NCBI GenBank assembly: GCA_035624355.1
Contig: DASPRQ010000096.1
Span: forward strand, 1-60,413
From: Usitatibacter sp035624355
GTDB taxonomy: Bacteria; Pseudomonadota; Gammaproteobacteria; Burkholderiales; Usitatibacteraceae
DNA length: 60,413 nucleotides
Direction of reading: 5' to 3'
Part shown: positions 1 through 10,495 of the stretch, one piece after another
How positions within the stretch are numbered: the first letter of the stretch is position 1
How the letters are laid out: every line of letters starts with the position of its first letter
Notes under the pieces: model-generated
The model's database searches: none
Seen by the model: only the letters and a program-made list of their open reading frames with translations
What the model was told of the DNA's origin: nothing
Program-made: the position numbers and the translations under genes

Positions 1-556
1 TCGCTTCGGCGTTCTCGAGGTTGGTGCCGTCGTCCACGACGAACCAGTCGATCCAGGCGCCGCCCTCGGGCTCGCAGACGAGCGTGAGGGAGCTCGCGTT
101 GCCGGCGGGCTTCACGGTGGCGAGCACGAGGTTGCGTCGCCGGCGGCCCTCGCGCTCCTTCGCCCGCGCCCCGAGGGCGCGCAGGTAGGGGTTCTCGCGC
201 CGGACCCGCGCGCGCACCTGCAGGCTGTCTCGCGCGCTCTCCACGTTCTCGACGTAGGGCAGCTCGCGCACCGCGGCCTCGACCATCTCGAAGGCCTCGC
301 CCGCGGGAAAGGGCACCTCGATCTGCCGGCGGTGGCGATTGGCGAGCGTCGCCCCGTCCACGCGGTCGGCGATGAGGCGCACGCGCTGCACGTGGGAGAA
401 GGCGCGCACCACGGCGAAGAGGATCGCCGCCAGCACCACGATGTTGAGCAGCCAGTCCAGCCCGCGGCCGACGATCCCGTGCAGCGTCATCGCCGCGACG
501 AGGGCGGCCGCGCCCCAGCGGAAGGCGTGGCGCAGGACGAAGAAGAACGATTTCAT
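1..556 (-). CDS. Hypothetical membrane protein, C-terminus cut by window edge
   Basis: The reading frame opens at ATG (complement of 554-556) and is still open at base 1, giving at least 185 residues. Residues 1-50 hold two hydrophobic segments (roughly 10-28 and 34-50), so the N-terminus is probably membrane-anchored with a short loop. The rest is soluble, Arg/Glu-rich, with a predicted alternation of strands and a helix (PAGEAFEMVEAAVRELPYV). I do not recognise the family. It is transcribed divergently from the thiol dioxygenase gene; the 177 bases between them show no SD and only a weak -10-like hexamer for the right-hand gene. Confidence 0.7.
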   Translation of the reverse strand, partial: MKSFFFVLRHAFRWGAAALVAAMTLHGIVGRGLDWLLNIVVLAAILFAVVRAFSHVQRVRLIADRVDGATLANRHRRQIEVPFPAGEAFEMVEAAVRELPYVENVESARDSLQVRARVRRENPYLRALGARAKEREGRRRRNLVLATVKPAGNASSLTLVCEPEGGAWIDWFVVDDGTNLENAEA

Positions 557-733
557 GGCCGCAAGGATAGCAACGCGGGAGCCGCCGTTCACCGGGGCCG
601 CCGACGAAGCGCGGCCGCGGCGGCGCGAACGGAAGGTGGCGGGGAGCGAACCCGCGCCGCCGGGCCCCGCGCTTGTGCCCCCCGGGCGAATGGCGTAGCT
701 TCTGGAGCTTTCCGATTCCGCCGGCGACCTGCC

Positions 734-1288
734 TTGCCGCTCCCCGCCCGCCTGCAGCAATTCGTCGCGACCATGACGTCCCTCGCGGACGCCGGCGAGC
801 GCGAGCCGCGCATCGTCGACGGCTGCCGCGAGGCGATGAAGCGCCTGGTCGCCGCGGACGACTGGCTGCCGGAGGAGATGGCGAAGCCGCACCCGAAGTA
901 CTACCAGCAGTACCTGCTCTACCGCGATCCGCGCGACCGCTTCTGCGTGGTGAGCTTCGTGTGGGGGCCGGGCCAGAAGACGCCGGTCCACGACCACACG
1001 GTCTGGGGCGTGATCGGGATGCTGCGCGGCGGCGAGACCTGCGCGCGCTTCCGGCGCGAGGGCGCGGGCATCGTGCCCGAAGGCGGCGAGGTCCGACTTC
1101 GTCCGGGCGACGTGGACGCGGTCTCGCCCGCGATCGGCGACATCCACCGCGTGAGCAACGCCTTCGACGACCGCGTCTCCATCAGCATCCATTCCTACGG
1201 CGCCGACATCGGCAAGGTGCGGCGCCACGTCTTCGACCTCGCCACGGGGGAAGCCAAGCCGTTCGTCTCGGGCTACGCGAATGCCTGA
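734..1288 (+). CDS. Cysteine/3-mercaptopropionate dioxygenase family protein
   Basis: This is a non-haem iron cupin enzyme that oxidises a thiol such as cysteine or 3-mercaptopropionate to the sulfinate. The iron ligands are visible as His86 and His88 (PVHDH) and His138 (GDIHRV). The 2- and 50-residue spacings match those I recall for bacterial thiol dioxygenases. A Ser-x-His-x-Tyr motif (SIHSYG) near residue 155 matches the family's outer-sphere triad. I start at TTG 734 because the peptide ARLQQFVATMTSL looks like the usual family N-terminus, and a TAGCTT -10-like hexamer lies 32 nt upstream; ATG 773 is the alternative. The last 8 bases overlap the MFS gene, so the two are probably co-transcribed. 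Substrate choice cannot be read from sequence. Confidence 0.85.
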   Translation: MPLPARLQQFVATMTSLADAGEREPRIVDGCREAMKRLVAADDWLPEEMAKPHPKYYQQYLLYRDPRDRFCVVSFVWGPGQKTPVHDHTVWGVIGMLRGGETCARFRREGAGIVPEGGEVRLRPGDVDAVSPAIGDIHRVSNAFDDRVSISIHSYGADIGKVRRHVFDLATGEAKPFVSGYANA

Positions 1289-2498
1289 GGCCGCGGTCGC
1301 GGCGCTCGTCCTCCTCCTCTGCTTCGCCTGCAACATGCTCGGCCGCGGGACGGGCGACACGTTCATCGTGTTCCTGCTCCCGCTGTCGTCGGATTTCGGA
1401 TGGAGCCGCGCGCAGGTCTCGAGCGTCTACTCGATCTACCTCGTGCTCACGGGCCTCGTCTCGCCGCTCACCGGCATGCTGCTCGACCGCTACGGCCCGC
1501 GCTTCCTCTATCCGGCGGGGATGCTCCTCCTCGGCGCCGGATGCCTCACCGCCGGCCACCTCTCGCACCTGTGGCAGTTCCAGGCCTGCATCGGGATCCT
1601 GAACGGCATGGGGGTGTCGATGCTCGGCATGGTCCCCGCCTCGATGCTCATCAGCCGGTGGTTCCGCAGCCGCATCAGCACCGCGATGGGCATCGCCTAC
1701 GCGGGCTTCGGGACCGGGACGCTCCTCATCGTCCCGCTCGCCCAGCACCTCATCGACGCCCACGGGTGGCGCGACACCTATCGCCTCATGGGGACGGCGC
1801 TGCTCGCGCTGGTCCCGGTCCTCCTCCTGCTGCCCTGGCGACGGATCGCCGGGGAGCTGCCGGGCGCCCGCAGGGGTGCCGCCCACGAGGAGGATCCGCC
1901 GGCCTGGCGCGTGGGCGCGGCCATGCGCACGCGCGCCTACTGGCAGCTCGTGCAGGTCTTCTCCTTCACCGCGATCGCGATGTACGCGATGCTCGCGCAG
2001 ATCGTGGCCTACCTCGTGCAGGTCGGGCTGCGCCCCATCGAGGCCGCGACCGCGTTCGGCGCGGCGGGGCTGCTCTCGGTGCTCGGGATGACCGCCTCGG
2101 GGTGGTCCTCGGACCGCGTCGGATTCCGCGCGACGGCCACCGCGAGCTTCGTCTCGACCGCGCTCGGCATCGGCTTCCTCGTGCTGCTTTCCTACCACCC
2201 GGCGCGCTGGCTCGTGGTGCCCTTCGTGCTCCTCTTCGGCATCTCGCAGGGCGCGCGCGGGCCGATCGTCGCGAGCCTCACGGCGCGCATCTTCCGCGGT
2301 CCCGGGTTCGCCACGGTCTACGGGACGATCTACGCCGGCATGTCGGTCGGGGCGGCGCTCGGCTCCTGGACATCCGGCGTGCTCTACGACCTCACGGGCG
2401 GATACCGCGCGAGCTTCGTCTTCTCGCTCGCGTGCGTGGCGGTTGCAGTCGCTCCGTTCTGGACGCGGCACCCGATCGGCCGCGCCGCGCCCGCGTAG
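1281..2498 (+). CDS. MFS transporter
   Basis: 405 residues with about 12 hydrophobic segments, the size and layout of a major facilitator. The loop after TM2 carries a motif-A-like sequence (GMLLDRYGPRFLYP), and a second copy follows TM8 (GWSSDRVGFRAT), as expected for two six-helix halves. It sits in the inner membrane. The start codon overlaps the end of the thiol dioxygenase gene by 8 bases, which suggests translational coupling and perhaps transport of a thiol, sulfinate or related organic acid. That link is inference; no substrate motif is visible. Confidence 0.88.
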   Translation: MPEAAVAALVLLLCFACNMLGRGTGDTFIVFLLPLSSDFGWSRAQVSSVYSIYLVLTGLVSPLTGMLLDRYGPRFLYPAGMLLLGAGCLTAGHLSHLWQFQACIGILNGMGVSMLGMVPASMLISRWFRSRISTAMGIAYAGFGTGTLLIVPLAQHLIDAHGWRDTYRLMGTALLALVPVLLLLPWRRIAGELPGARRGAAHEEDPPAWRVGAAMRTRAYWQLVQVFSFTAIAMYAMLAQIVAYLVQVGLRPIEAATAFGAAGLLSVLGMTASGWSSDRVGFRATATASFVSTALGIGFLVLLSYHPARWLVVPFVLLFGISQGARGPIVASLTARIFRGPGFATVYGTIYAGMSVGAALGSWTSGVLYDLTGGYRASFVFSLACVAVAVAPFWTRHPIGRAAPA

Positions 2499-2542
2499 CG
2501 CTTCGCGCGCCCGGCTCCTTCCGTGCTACCTTGGTCCTCGTC

Positions 2543-3451
2543 ATGTCCGGGACCGGTCCGATGCGGCGAATTGCCCGCTGGCTGCTGCTTTCGCTCGCCT
2601 GCGCGTCGCTCACCGCCGCGGCGGCCGACCCGTCCGCGCACGGCCGGCGCATCGAAGAGCTCATGCACAAGTCCGGGCTCTGGGTGCAGGTCGGCCAGTT
2701 CCAGGCCCAGGTGAAGGAAGGCGTGGCCGACTATCGCAGGCAGGCGCAGGCGGGGAGCGGCCGCGCGGCGCTTACCGACGAGGAATTCGCCCGCGTCGTC
2801 GCCGCCATCGGATTCGCGTTCGCGCCGGACCGCCTGCGCACCTCGGTCGCCCGGGAGATGGCCGCGGCCCTGAGCGTCGAGGACGAGGACGCCGCGCTCG
2901 CGTGGCTCTCGTCGGATCTCGGGCAGCGCATCACGCGCCTGGAGGAGGAGAGCGGCGCCTCGGGGGCCGCCCGCCGCTTCGAGGAGGAATCGCCCGCGGT
3001 GCTCGCGAAGCTTTCGCCCGAGCGGCTCGACAAATGCAGGCGCCTCGCCGAGTCGGCGCGCGCCGGCGAGGCGGCGGCGCGGATCGTGATCGACATGTCC
3101 GCCGCCATCCTGTACGGCGCCGCGGTCACGGGCAAGCTCCCGGGCGCCGAGCTGCTCGATTCGCTGCGCCGCGAGTTCGAGGCCCGGCGCCCGCAGCTCG
3201 AGCGGGAGTACGCGGACCAGGCGATTCGGGCATATGCCTACAACTACCGCGCGCTCTCCGACGAGGACCTCGAGCGTTACGTGGCCTTCGCCGAGTCCCC
3301 CGCCGGGCGGCGCTACCACGGCGCCTCGCAGGCCGCGCTCGACGCCGCCCTCACCCGGGCCTCGCTCGAGATGGGCGAGCGCCTGGGCCGCTCGGCCACG
3401 GCGGAGAAACGGCGCGAGTCCCGGGGGCCCACTCCCACCCGGGCGGCTTGA
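2543..3451 (+). CDS. Exported protein with DUF2059-like C-terminus
   Basis: 302 residues. A signal peptide is clear: RRIARWLLLSLACASLTAAAA, with cleavage near residue 28. The mature part is helical and charged. The C-terminal stretch (NYRALSDEDLERYVAFAESP followed by AGRRYH) resembles the DUF2059 repeat, a periplasmic domain of unknown role; a similar half (DEDAALAWLSSDLGQRI) lies near the middle. No catalytic motif is visible. A TACCTT -10-like hexamer ends 10 nt before ATG 2543, leaving almost no leader; ATG 2561 is a possible alternative start that keeps the signal peptide. Confidence 0.7.
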   Translation: MSGTGPMRRIARWLLLSLACASLTAAAADPSAHGRRIEELMHKSGLWVQVGQFQAQVKEGVADYRRQAQAGSGRAALTDEEFARVVAAIGFAFAPDRLRTSVAREMAAALSVEDEDAALAWLSSDLGQRITRLEEESGASGAARRFEEESPAVLAKLSPERLDKCRRLAESARAGEAAARIVIDMSAAILYGAAVTGKLPGAELLDSLRREFEARRPQLEREYADQAIRAYAYNYRALSDEDLERYVAFAESPAGRRYHGASQAALDAALTRASLEMGERLGRSATAEKRRESRGPTPTRAA

Positions 3452-3511
3452 AACGCCCCGATCCGGCCTCATTGTCGGGATAGCGAGCCGGCTTCCTCCG
3501 GCGAGGATCCC

Positions 3512-3949
3512 ATGAGCGAGACCCTGCACGTCGTCTGCCCCCATTGCGACACGACCAACCGCGTGGCGCGCGACCGCCTTGGAGACGGCGCGACCTGCGG
3601 CCGCTGCAAGCGCCCGCTCCTCGAAGGCCATCCCGTCGCGCTCACGAAGCGCACCTTCGACCGCCAGGTCGGCGCGACCGAGCTGCCGCTGGTCGTGGAT
3701 TTCTGGGCTCCGTGGTGCGGCCCCTGCCGCGCGATGGCGCCCGCGTTCGAGCAGGCCGCGGCGCGCCTCGCTCCGCGCGTGCGCCTCGCGAAGGTGGACA
3801 CCGAGGCCGAGCCCGACATCGCGGGCCGCTACGGCATCCGCAGCATCCCGACCCTGATCGCGTTCCGCAACGGGCGGGAAGTGGGCCGCACCTCCGGGGC
3901 GCTGGGCCTTCCGCAGCTCATGCAATGGATCGACGCCCATGTCGCGTAG
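3512..3949 (+). CDS. trxC: Thioredoxin 2 (TrxC), zinc-binding
   Basis: Cytoplasmic thiol-disulfide reductase. The N-terminal zinc module has four Cys (Cys9, Cys12, Cys29, Cys32) ahead of a thioredoxin fold with the active site WCGPC at 68-72 and the cis-Pro segment SIPTL. At 145 residues it has the normal TrxC length. TrxC proteins act in oxidative stress. It overlaps the Hsp20 gene by 11 bases and is followed by lon, so it opens a protein quality-control operon. Confidence 0.95.
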   Translation: MSETLHVVCPHCDTTNRVARDRLGDGATCGRCKRPLLEGHPVALTKRTFDRQVGATELPLVVDFWAPWCGPCRAMAPAFEQAAARLAPRVRLAKVDTEAEPDIAGRYGIRSIPTLIAFRNGREVGRTSGALGLPQLMQWIDAHVA

Positions 3950-4349
3950 GACCCATCCCGCCGAATGGATGTGGGCCGAGGCCTGCGACCTCATCGAGCA
4001 GGCCGAGCGCATGCATCGCCGGTTCTTCCGGCTCTCCGCCTCGACACGCGCCCCGGCCGTGTGGGAGCCGCCCGCCGACGTCTTCGAGAGCGCCGACGAG
4101 GTGCTGGTCGTCGTGGCCCTGCCCGGCGTCGCGCCGGAGAACGTGGAGGTCGCGGCCGAGCCCGGCGCGCTCGTCGTTCGCGCGCAGCGTCCGCTGCCTT
4201 TCGCCGCCGCGCGCGTGTCCGTGCGCCAGCTCGAGATCCCCTACGGCTCTTTCGAGCGCCGCATCGCGCTGCCTTCGGGGCGACTCGAGGCGGTGTCGAG
4301 GGAGCTCACCCGCGGTTGCCTGATCCTGCGCCTGCGCAGGCTGGACTAG
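3939..4349 (+). CDS. Hsp20/alpha-crystallin family small heat-shock protein
   Basis: 136 residues. The alpha-crystallin domain spans about 40-136: it opens with WEPPADVFESADEVLVVVAL, contains PGV and VEVAAEPGALVVRAQR, and ends in a strand GCLILRLRRLD, the counterpart of the usual ENGVLTVRL strand. Small HSPs bind unfolding proteins without ATP. The protein stops right after this strand, so the C-terminal tail with the I-x-I motif used for oligomer assembly is absent. It overlaps trxC by 11 bases and precedes lon by 7, a layout that suggests hand-over of clients to the protease (inference). Confidence 0.88.
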   Translation: MSRRTHPAEWMWAEACDLIEQAERMHRRFFRLSASTRAPAVWEPPADVFESADEVLVVVALPGVAPENVEVAAEPGALVVRAQRPLPFAAARVSVRQLEIPYGSFERRIALPSGRLEAVSRELTRGCLILRLRRLD

Positions 4350-4356
4350 GAATGCC

Positions 4357-6804
<2,448 letters not shown>

Positions 6805-6869
6805 CCGCCGGCCCGCCGCGGGCGGGCTAAGATGGCCGGGGTCGGCCTTTCGGTCGAGGGAGTGCCGCG

Positions 6870-7859
6870 ATGATCTCCGTGTCCCGCCGCCGCGCGCTGG
6901 GCGCCCTGGGTGCGGCCGCCCTGGGGGCCGCGTTCCCGCTTCGCACTCGCGCGCAGGCCCTGCGCCTGCGCGACTGGGCGCTCGCGACGCCAGCGCGCAC
7001 GGGCATCCACGACGTCGCCCCGGCTCCCGATGGCGGCGTGTGGTTCACCGCGCAGGCGAGCGGCCACCTCGGCTGGTTCGATCCGGCGAGCGCTCGCGTG
7101 CAGCTCCTCGCGCTCGGCGCGGATTCCGCGCCCCACGGCGTGATCCAGGGGCCCGACAAGGCCGCGTGGATCACCGACGGCGGCGGGCAGGCGATCGTGC
7201 GGGTCTCGTGGCCCGAGCGCGGCATCCGCAAGTTCCCGCTGCCGGGGGGCGCGCCCTACGCGAACCTCAACACCTGCGTCTTCGACGGCGACGGGGACCT
7301 GTGGTTCACGGGCCAGAGCGGCGTGATCGGCCGCGTGAAGGTGAAGACGGGGCGGGTGAGCGTCTGGGACGCGCCGCGCGGCCGTGGGCCGTACGGCATC
7401 ACCGCCACGCCGGGCGGCGACGTGTGGTACGCCTCGCTCGCCGGCTCGTTCATCGCGCGCATCGACCGGCGCACCGGAGCCTCCGCGATCGTCGAGCCGC
7501 CGACGAAGGACCAGGGCGCGCGCCGGGTCTGGAGCGACAGCCGCGGACGGATCTGGGTGAGCGAATGGAACGCCGGGAACCTTTCCATGTACGACCCGGG
7601 CTCGAAGTCGTGGCGCACGTGGCCCGTGCCCGGCGGCCACACGCACGTCTATGCGGTCTACGTCGACGAGCGCGACCAGGTGTGGGTGAGCGAATGGACC
7701 CACAACGCCCTCTTCCGCTTCGACCCGGCGGCCGAAACGTTCGAGCGCTTCGGCTTTCCCGAGGCCGGCGCGAACGTGCGCCAGATCAACGGCCGCCCCG
7801 GCGAGGTCTGGGCCGGCGAGAGCGGCACGGAGCGCATCGCGGTGATCCGCGCGGGGTGA
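6870..7859 (+). CDS. Virginiamycin B lyase (Vgb)-like beta-propeller protein, exported
   Basis: 329 residues. The N-terminus SRRRALGALGAAALGAAF looks like a Tat-type or Tat-like signal, with cleavage near residue 30. The rest consists of repeated blades of the form G-x-(V/L)-W-(F/Y)-(T/V) (GGVWFTAQ, GDLWFTGQ, GDVWYASL, GRIWVSEW, DQVWVSEW), typical of the streptogramin lyase family. Most members of this family are not resistance enzymes and have unknown periplasmic roles, so I do not call antibiotic resistance. A TAAGAT -10-like hexamer at 6828-6833 may give it its own promoter after lon. A GAGGGAG SD precedes the ATG. Confidence 0.82.
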   Translation: MISVSRRRALGALGAAALGAAFPLRTRAQALRLRDWALATPARTGIHDVAPAPDGGVWFTAQASGHLGWFDPASARVQLLALGADSAPHGVIQGPDKAAWITDGGGQAIVRVSWPERGIRKFPLPGGAPYANLNTCVFDGDGDLWFTGQSGVIGRVKVKTGRVSVWDAPRGRGPYGITATPGGDVWYASLAGSFIARIDRRTGASAIVEPPTKDQGARRVWSDSRGRIWVSEWNAGNLSMYDPGSKSWRTWPVPGGHTHVYAVYVDERDQVWVSEWTHNALFRFDPAAETFERFGFPEAGANVRQINGRPGEVWAGESGTERIAVIRAG

Positions 7860-7867
7860 GCCGGCGT

Positions 7868-7873
7868 TAGAAT
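7868..7873 (+). promoter_or_regulatory. Putative -10 element for htpG
   Basis: TAGAAT is a near-consensus sigma70 -10 in an otherwise GC-rich gap, 39 nt before the htpG start. No good -35 or sigma32-type box is evident at the right spacing, so the assignment rests on the hexamer alone. Confidence 0.4.
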
Positions 7874-7912
7874 TCAGTCGAGAGACTCCTCCGCGTCACA
7901 GCGCACCGGAAC

Positions 7913-9826
7913 ATGTCCGACACGACGAAGGAAACGCTCGGCTTCCAGGCCGAGGTGAAGCAGCTGCTCGACCTCATGATCCACTCCCTGTACAGCAACA
8001 GGGAGATCTTCCTGCGGGAGCTCGTCTCGAACGCCTCGGACGCGGTGGACAAGCTGCGCTTCGAGGCGCTCGGGAACAACGCGCTCTACGAGTCCGACCC
8101 GGACCTGAAGATCCGCGTCTCGATCGATGCGGCCGCGCAGACCCTCACGGTTTCCGACAACGGCATCGGCATGTCGCGCGACGAGGTCGTGAGCAACATC
8201 GGGACCATCGCCCGCTCGGGCACCCGCGAGTTCTTCGGGTCGCTCACCGGGGACCAGGCGAAGGACGCGCACCTCATCGGGCAGTTCGGCGTGGGCTTCT
8301 ACTCGTCGTTCATCGTGGCCGACCGCGTGACGCTCGTCACGCGCCGCGCGGGGCTCGCCGCCGACGAGGCCGTGCGCTGGGAATGCGACATGGCACAGGG
8401 CACCGGCGAGTACACCGTCGAGCCGGCCGTGAAGGAGCGCCGCGGCACGGACGTGATCCTGCACCTGCGCGAGGGCGAGGGGGACCTCCTGGACCACTTC
8501 CGCATCGAGCAGATGATCCGCCGCTATTCCGACCACATCGCGATCCCCATCGTCATGGCGAAGCGCGAGTGGGACCGCGAGAAGAACGAGTACCGCCTCA
8601 CCGGCGAGGAAGGGACGATCAACCAGGCGAGCGCGCTGTGGTCGCGCCCGCGCTCCGAGATCACCGACGAGCAGTACGCCGAGTTCTACAAGCACGTGGC
8701 GCACGACATGGAGTCGCCGCTCGCCTGGACGCACAACCGCGTCGAGGGGCGGCAGGAGTACACCCAGCTCCTCTACGTTCCCTCGCACGCGCCCTTCGAC
8801 CTCTGGGACCGCGAGCGGCGCCGCGGCCTCAAGCTCTACGTGCGGCGCGTCTTCATCATGGACGACGCCGAGCAGCTCCTGCCGGCGTACCTGCGCTTCG
8901 TGCGCGGGATCGTCGATTCCAACGACCTGCCCCTCAACATCTCGCGCGAGATCCTGCAGCAGAGCCGCGACATCGAGGCGATCCGCGCGGGCTGCGTGAA
9001 GCGCGTGCTGGGGCTGCTCGAGGACCTCGCGGCGAACCAGCCCGGGAAGTACGCGACCTTCTGGGACGAGTTCGGGCGCGTGCTCAAGGAGGGCATCGCC
9101 GAGGACCGCGCCAACCAGGACCGCCTCGCGAAGCTGCTGCGCTTCTCGAGCACGTTCGACGACGCGGAGGGGCAGCGCGTGTCGCTCGACGACTACGTGA
9201 AGCGCATGAAGGAGGGCCAGGACCGCATCTGGTACGTGACCGCGGACGGCTTCCGCGCCGCGCGCGCGAGCCCCCACCTGGAAGTGTTCCGCGCCCGCGG
9301 CATCGAGGTGCTGCTCCTCGGCGAGCGCATCGACGAGTGGCTGGTCGCGAACCTGGTCTCCTACGGCGAGAAGCCGCTCACCTCGGTGGCGCGGGGCGAG
9401 CTCGACCTCGGGGCGGCCACGGCCGAGGCCGACCGCAGGAAGCGCGAGCAGGACGCGAGCGGCCACCGGGCGCTCCTCGAGAAGCTCAGGTCCGCGCTGG
9501 GCGACCGGGTGAAGGACGTGCGCGTCTCGACGCGACTCACGGAATCGCCCTCGTGCCTGGTCGTCGACGAGCACGAGATGGGCACCCACCTCGCGCGGAT
9601 CCTGCGTGCGGCGGGCCAGCAGGTTCCCGCCTCCAAGCCGATCCTCGAGGTGAACGTGGCGCACCCGATCCTGCGCCGCCTCGAGCCCGGCGACGAGCGC
9701 CTCGCCGACTGGGCGGGGCTGCTCTTCGACCAGGCGCTCCTCGCCGAGGGCGGCCAGCTCGAGGATCCCGCGCGGTTCGTCAAGCGCAGCAACGAGCTCA
9801 TGCTCCTGCTGGCGGAGCGCTCGTGA
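7913..9826 (+). CDS. htpG: Molecular chaperone HtpG (Hsp90 family)
   Basis: 637 residues, the normal length. The GHKL ATPase domain is at the N-terminus: GFQAEVKQLLDLMIHSLYSN, ELVSNASDA, the nucleotide loop SDNGIGM and GQFGVGFYS. The middle domain contains RRVFIMD and LPLNISREILQQ, and the dimerisation domain ends near residue 637. It is a cytoplasmic ATP-dependent chaperone that works with DnaK. The stop codon overlaps the GTG start of the next thioredoxin-like gene by 4 bases. Confidence 0.97.
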   Translation: MSDTTKETLGFQAEVKQLLDLMIHSLYSNREIFLRELVSNASDAVDKLRFEALGNNALYESDPDLKIRVSIDAAAQTLTVSDNGIGMSRDEVVSNIGTIARSGTREFFGSLTGDQAKDAHLIGQFGVGFYSSFIVADRVTLVTRRAGLAADEAVRWECDMAQGTGEYTVEPAVKERRGTDVILHLREGEGDLLDHFRIEQMIRRYSDHIAIPIVMAKREWDREKNEYRLTGEEGTINQASALWSRPRSEITDEQYAEFYKHVAHDMESPLAWTHNRVEGRQEYTQLLYVPSHAPFDLWDRERRRGLKLYVRRVFIMDDAEQLLPAYLRFVRGIVDSNDLPLNISREILQQSRDIEAIRAGCVKRVLGLLEDLAANQPGKYATFWDEFGRVLKEGIAEDRANQDRLAKLLRFSSTFDDAEGQRVSLDDYVKRMKEGQDRIWYVTADGFRAARASPHLEVFRARGIEVLLLGERIDEWLVANLVSYGEKPLTSVARGELDLGAATAEADRRKREQDASGHRALLEKLRSALGDRVKDVRVSTRLTESPSCLVVDEHEMGTHLARILRAAGQQVPASKPILEVNVAHPILRRLEPGDERLADWAGLLFDQALLAEGGQLEDPARFVKRSNELMLLLAERS

Positions 9827-10152
9827 AGACCGGCTACGAGGCGACCGAGCCCTCGCGCGCGCAGGTGGATGCGATGCCCGGCCCTGCGCTGATCGAGTTC
9901 GGAAGCCCGTGGTGCGGCCATTGCCGGGCCGCGCAGCCGCTCGTCGCCGCCGCGATCGACGCCCATCCCGGCGTGCGGCACCTGAGGATCCACGACGGGA
10001 AGGGCCGCCCGCTCGGCCGCTCCTTCCGCGTGAAGCTCTGGCCGACGCTGGTGTTCCTGCGCGACGGCGTGGAGGCCGAGCGCCTGGTGCGTCCGCGCGA
10101 TGCCGGGGCGATCCGCGAGGCGCTCGGCCGGATCGAGGCGAAGGCGGCCTGA
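9823..10152 (+). CDS. Thioredoxin family protein
   Basis: 109 residues starting at GTG, which overlaps the htpG stop in a GTGA junction. A thioredoxin fold is visible: strand ALIEFGSPWCGHCRAAQPLV with active site WCGHC, and cis-Pro segment LWPTLVF. The CGHC dipeptide is more oxidising than the CGPC of thioredoxin. There is no signal peptide, so it is cytoplasmic. Coupling to htpG suggests a redox partner for a chaperone, which is inference. It is the second thioredoxin-fold protein in this cluster after trxC. Confidence 0.88.
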   Translation: MKTGYEATEPSRAQVDAMPGPALIEFGSPWCGHCRAAQPLVAAAIDAHPGVRHLRIHDGKGRPLGRSFRVKLWPTLVFLRDGVEAERLVRPRDAGAIREALGRIEAKAA

Positions 10153-10158
10153 ACGCCG

Positions 10159-10359
10159 ATGCAACGCGCGCTCATCATCGTCGGCGCCCTCCTCATCGCG
10201 GCGGGGCTTTTCTGGCCCTGGCTCGCGAAGCTGCCCTTCGGGCGCCTTCCCGGCGACATCCGCATCGAGACCCAGGGCGGCGGCTTCTACTTCCCCATCG
10301 TCACCTGCATCATCGTCTCGGCGATCCTGTCGATCCTCCTCTGGATCTTCCGGCGCTAG
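10159..10359 (+). CDS. DUF2905 family small membrane protein
   Basis: 66 residues with two hydrophobic helices (about 4-22 and 45-63) joined by the conserved loop LPFGRLPGDIRIETQGG, the hallmark of DUF2905 proteins. The family is widespread, sits in the inner membrane and has no known function. It starts 6 bases after the thioredoxin-like gene and is probably the last gene of the htpG transcript. Confidence 0.88.
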   Translation: MQRALIIVGALLIAAGLFWPWLAKLPFGRLPGDIRIETQGGGFYFPIVTCIIVSAILSILLWIFRR

Positions 10360-10373
10360 GGACTTTGTTTCGA

Positions 10374-10441
10374 GACGTTTCCACGGCGGCTCCCGAAACG
10401 TCGCGATACATCCGCGCGTCCCGGCGCTTGACCTCGGTCAA
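10374..10441. promoter_or_regulatory. Two palindromes upstream of the Spy-like gene
   Basis: First element: GACGTTTC at 10374-10381 and its perfect reverse complement GAAACGTC at 10395-10402, 13 nt apart. Second element: TTGACC at 10428-10433 and GGTCAA at 10436-10441, a perfect palindrome around a TC centre. Both lie in the 136-base gap before an envelope-stress-like gene, where a stress regulator could bind. No clear -10 at standard spacing follows the TTGACC. The binding protein is unknown. Confidence 0.45.
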
Positions 10442-10495
10442 CGCGCCGCAGGGCCCCGGGGCGATCATGGAAGCACTCATTCGAAAGGAGCGGAC

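Noticed and set aside
332..733. N-terminal extension of the thiol dioxygenase frame
   Set aside because: The extra 134 residues are low-complexity (Arg/Ala/Glu-rich) and overlap the divergent membrane protein. Family N-terminus begins near residue 1 of the TTG 734 start.
2384..4012. Long open frame on the minus strand opposite the DUF2059-like and trxC genes
   Set aside because: High-GC shadow frame with no domain, antisense to recognisable proteins.
6811..6827. GC palindrome after lon as a terminator
   Set aside because: The stem GCCCGCC/GGGCGGGC has no T-run and abuts a -10-like TAAGAT for the next gene.
6870..7859. Streptogramin B resistance gene
   Set aside because: Only the propeller fold is shared. 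The protein has a signal peptide and most relatives have no lyase activity.
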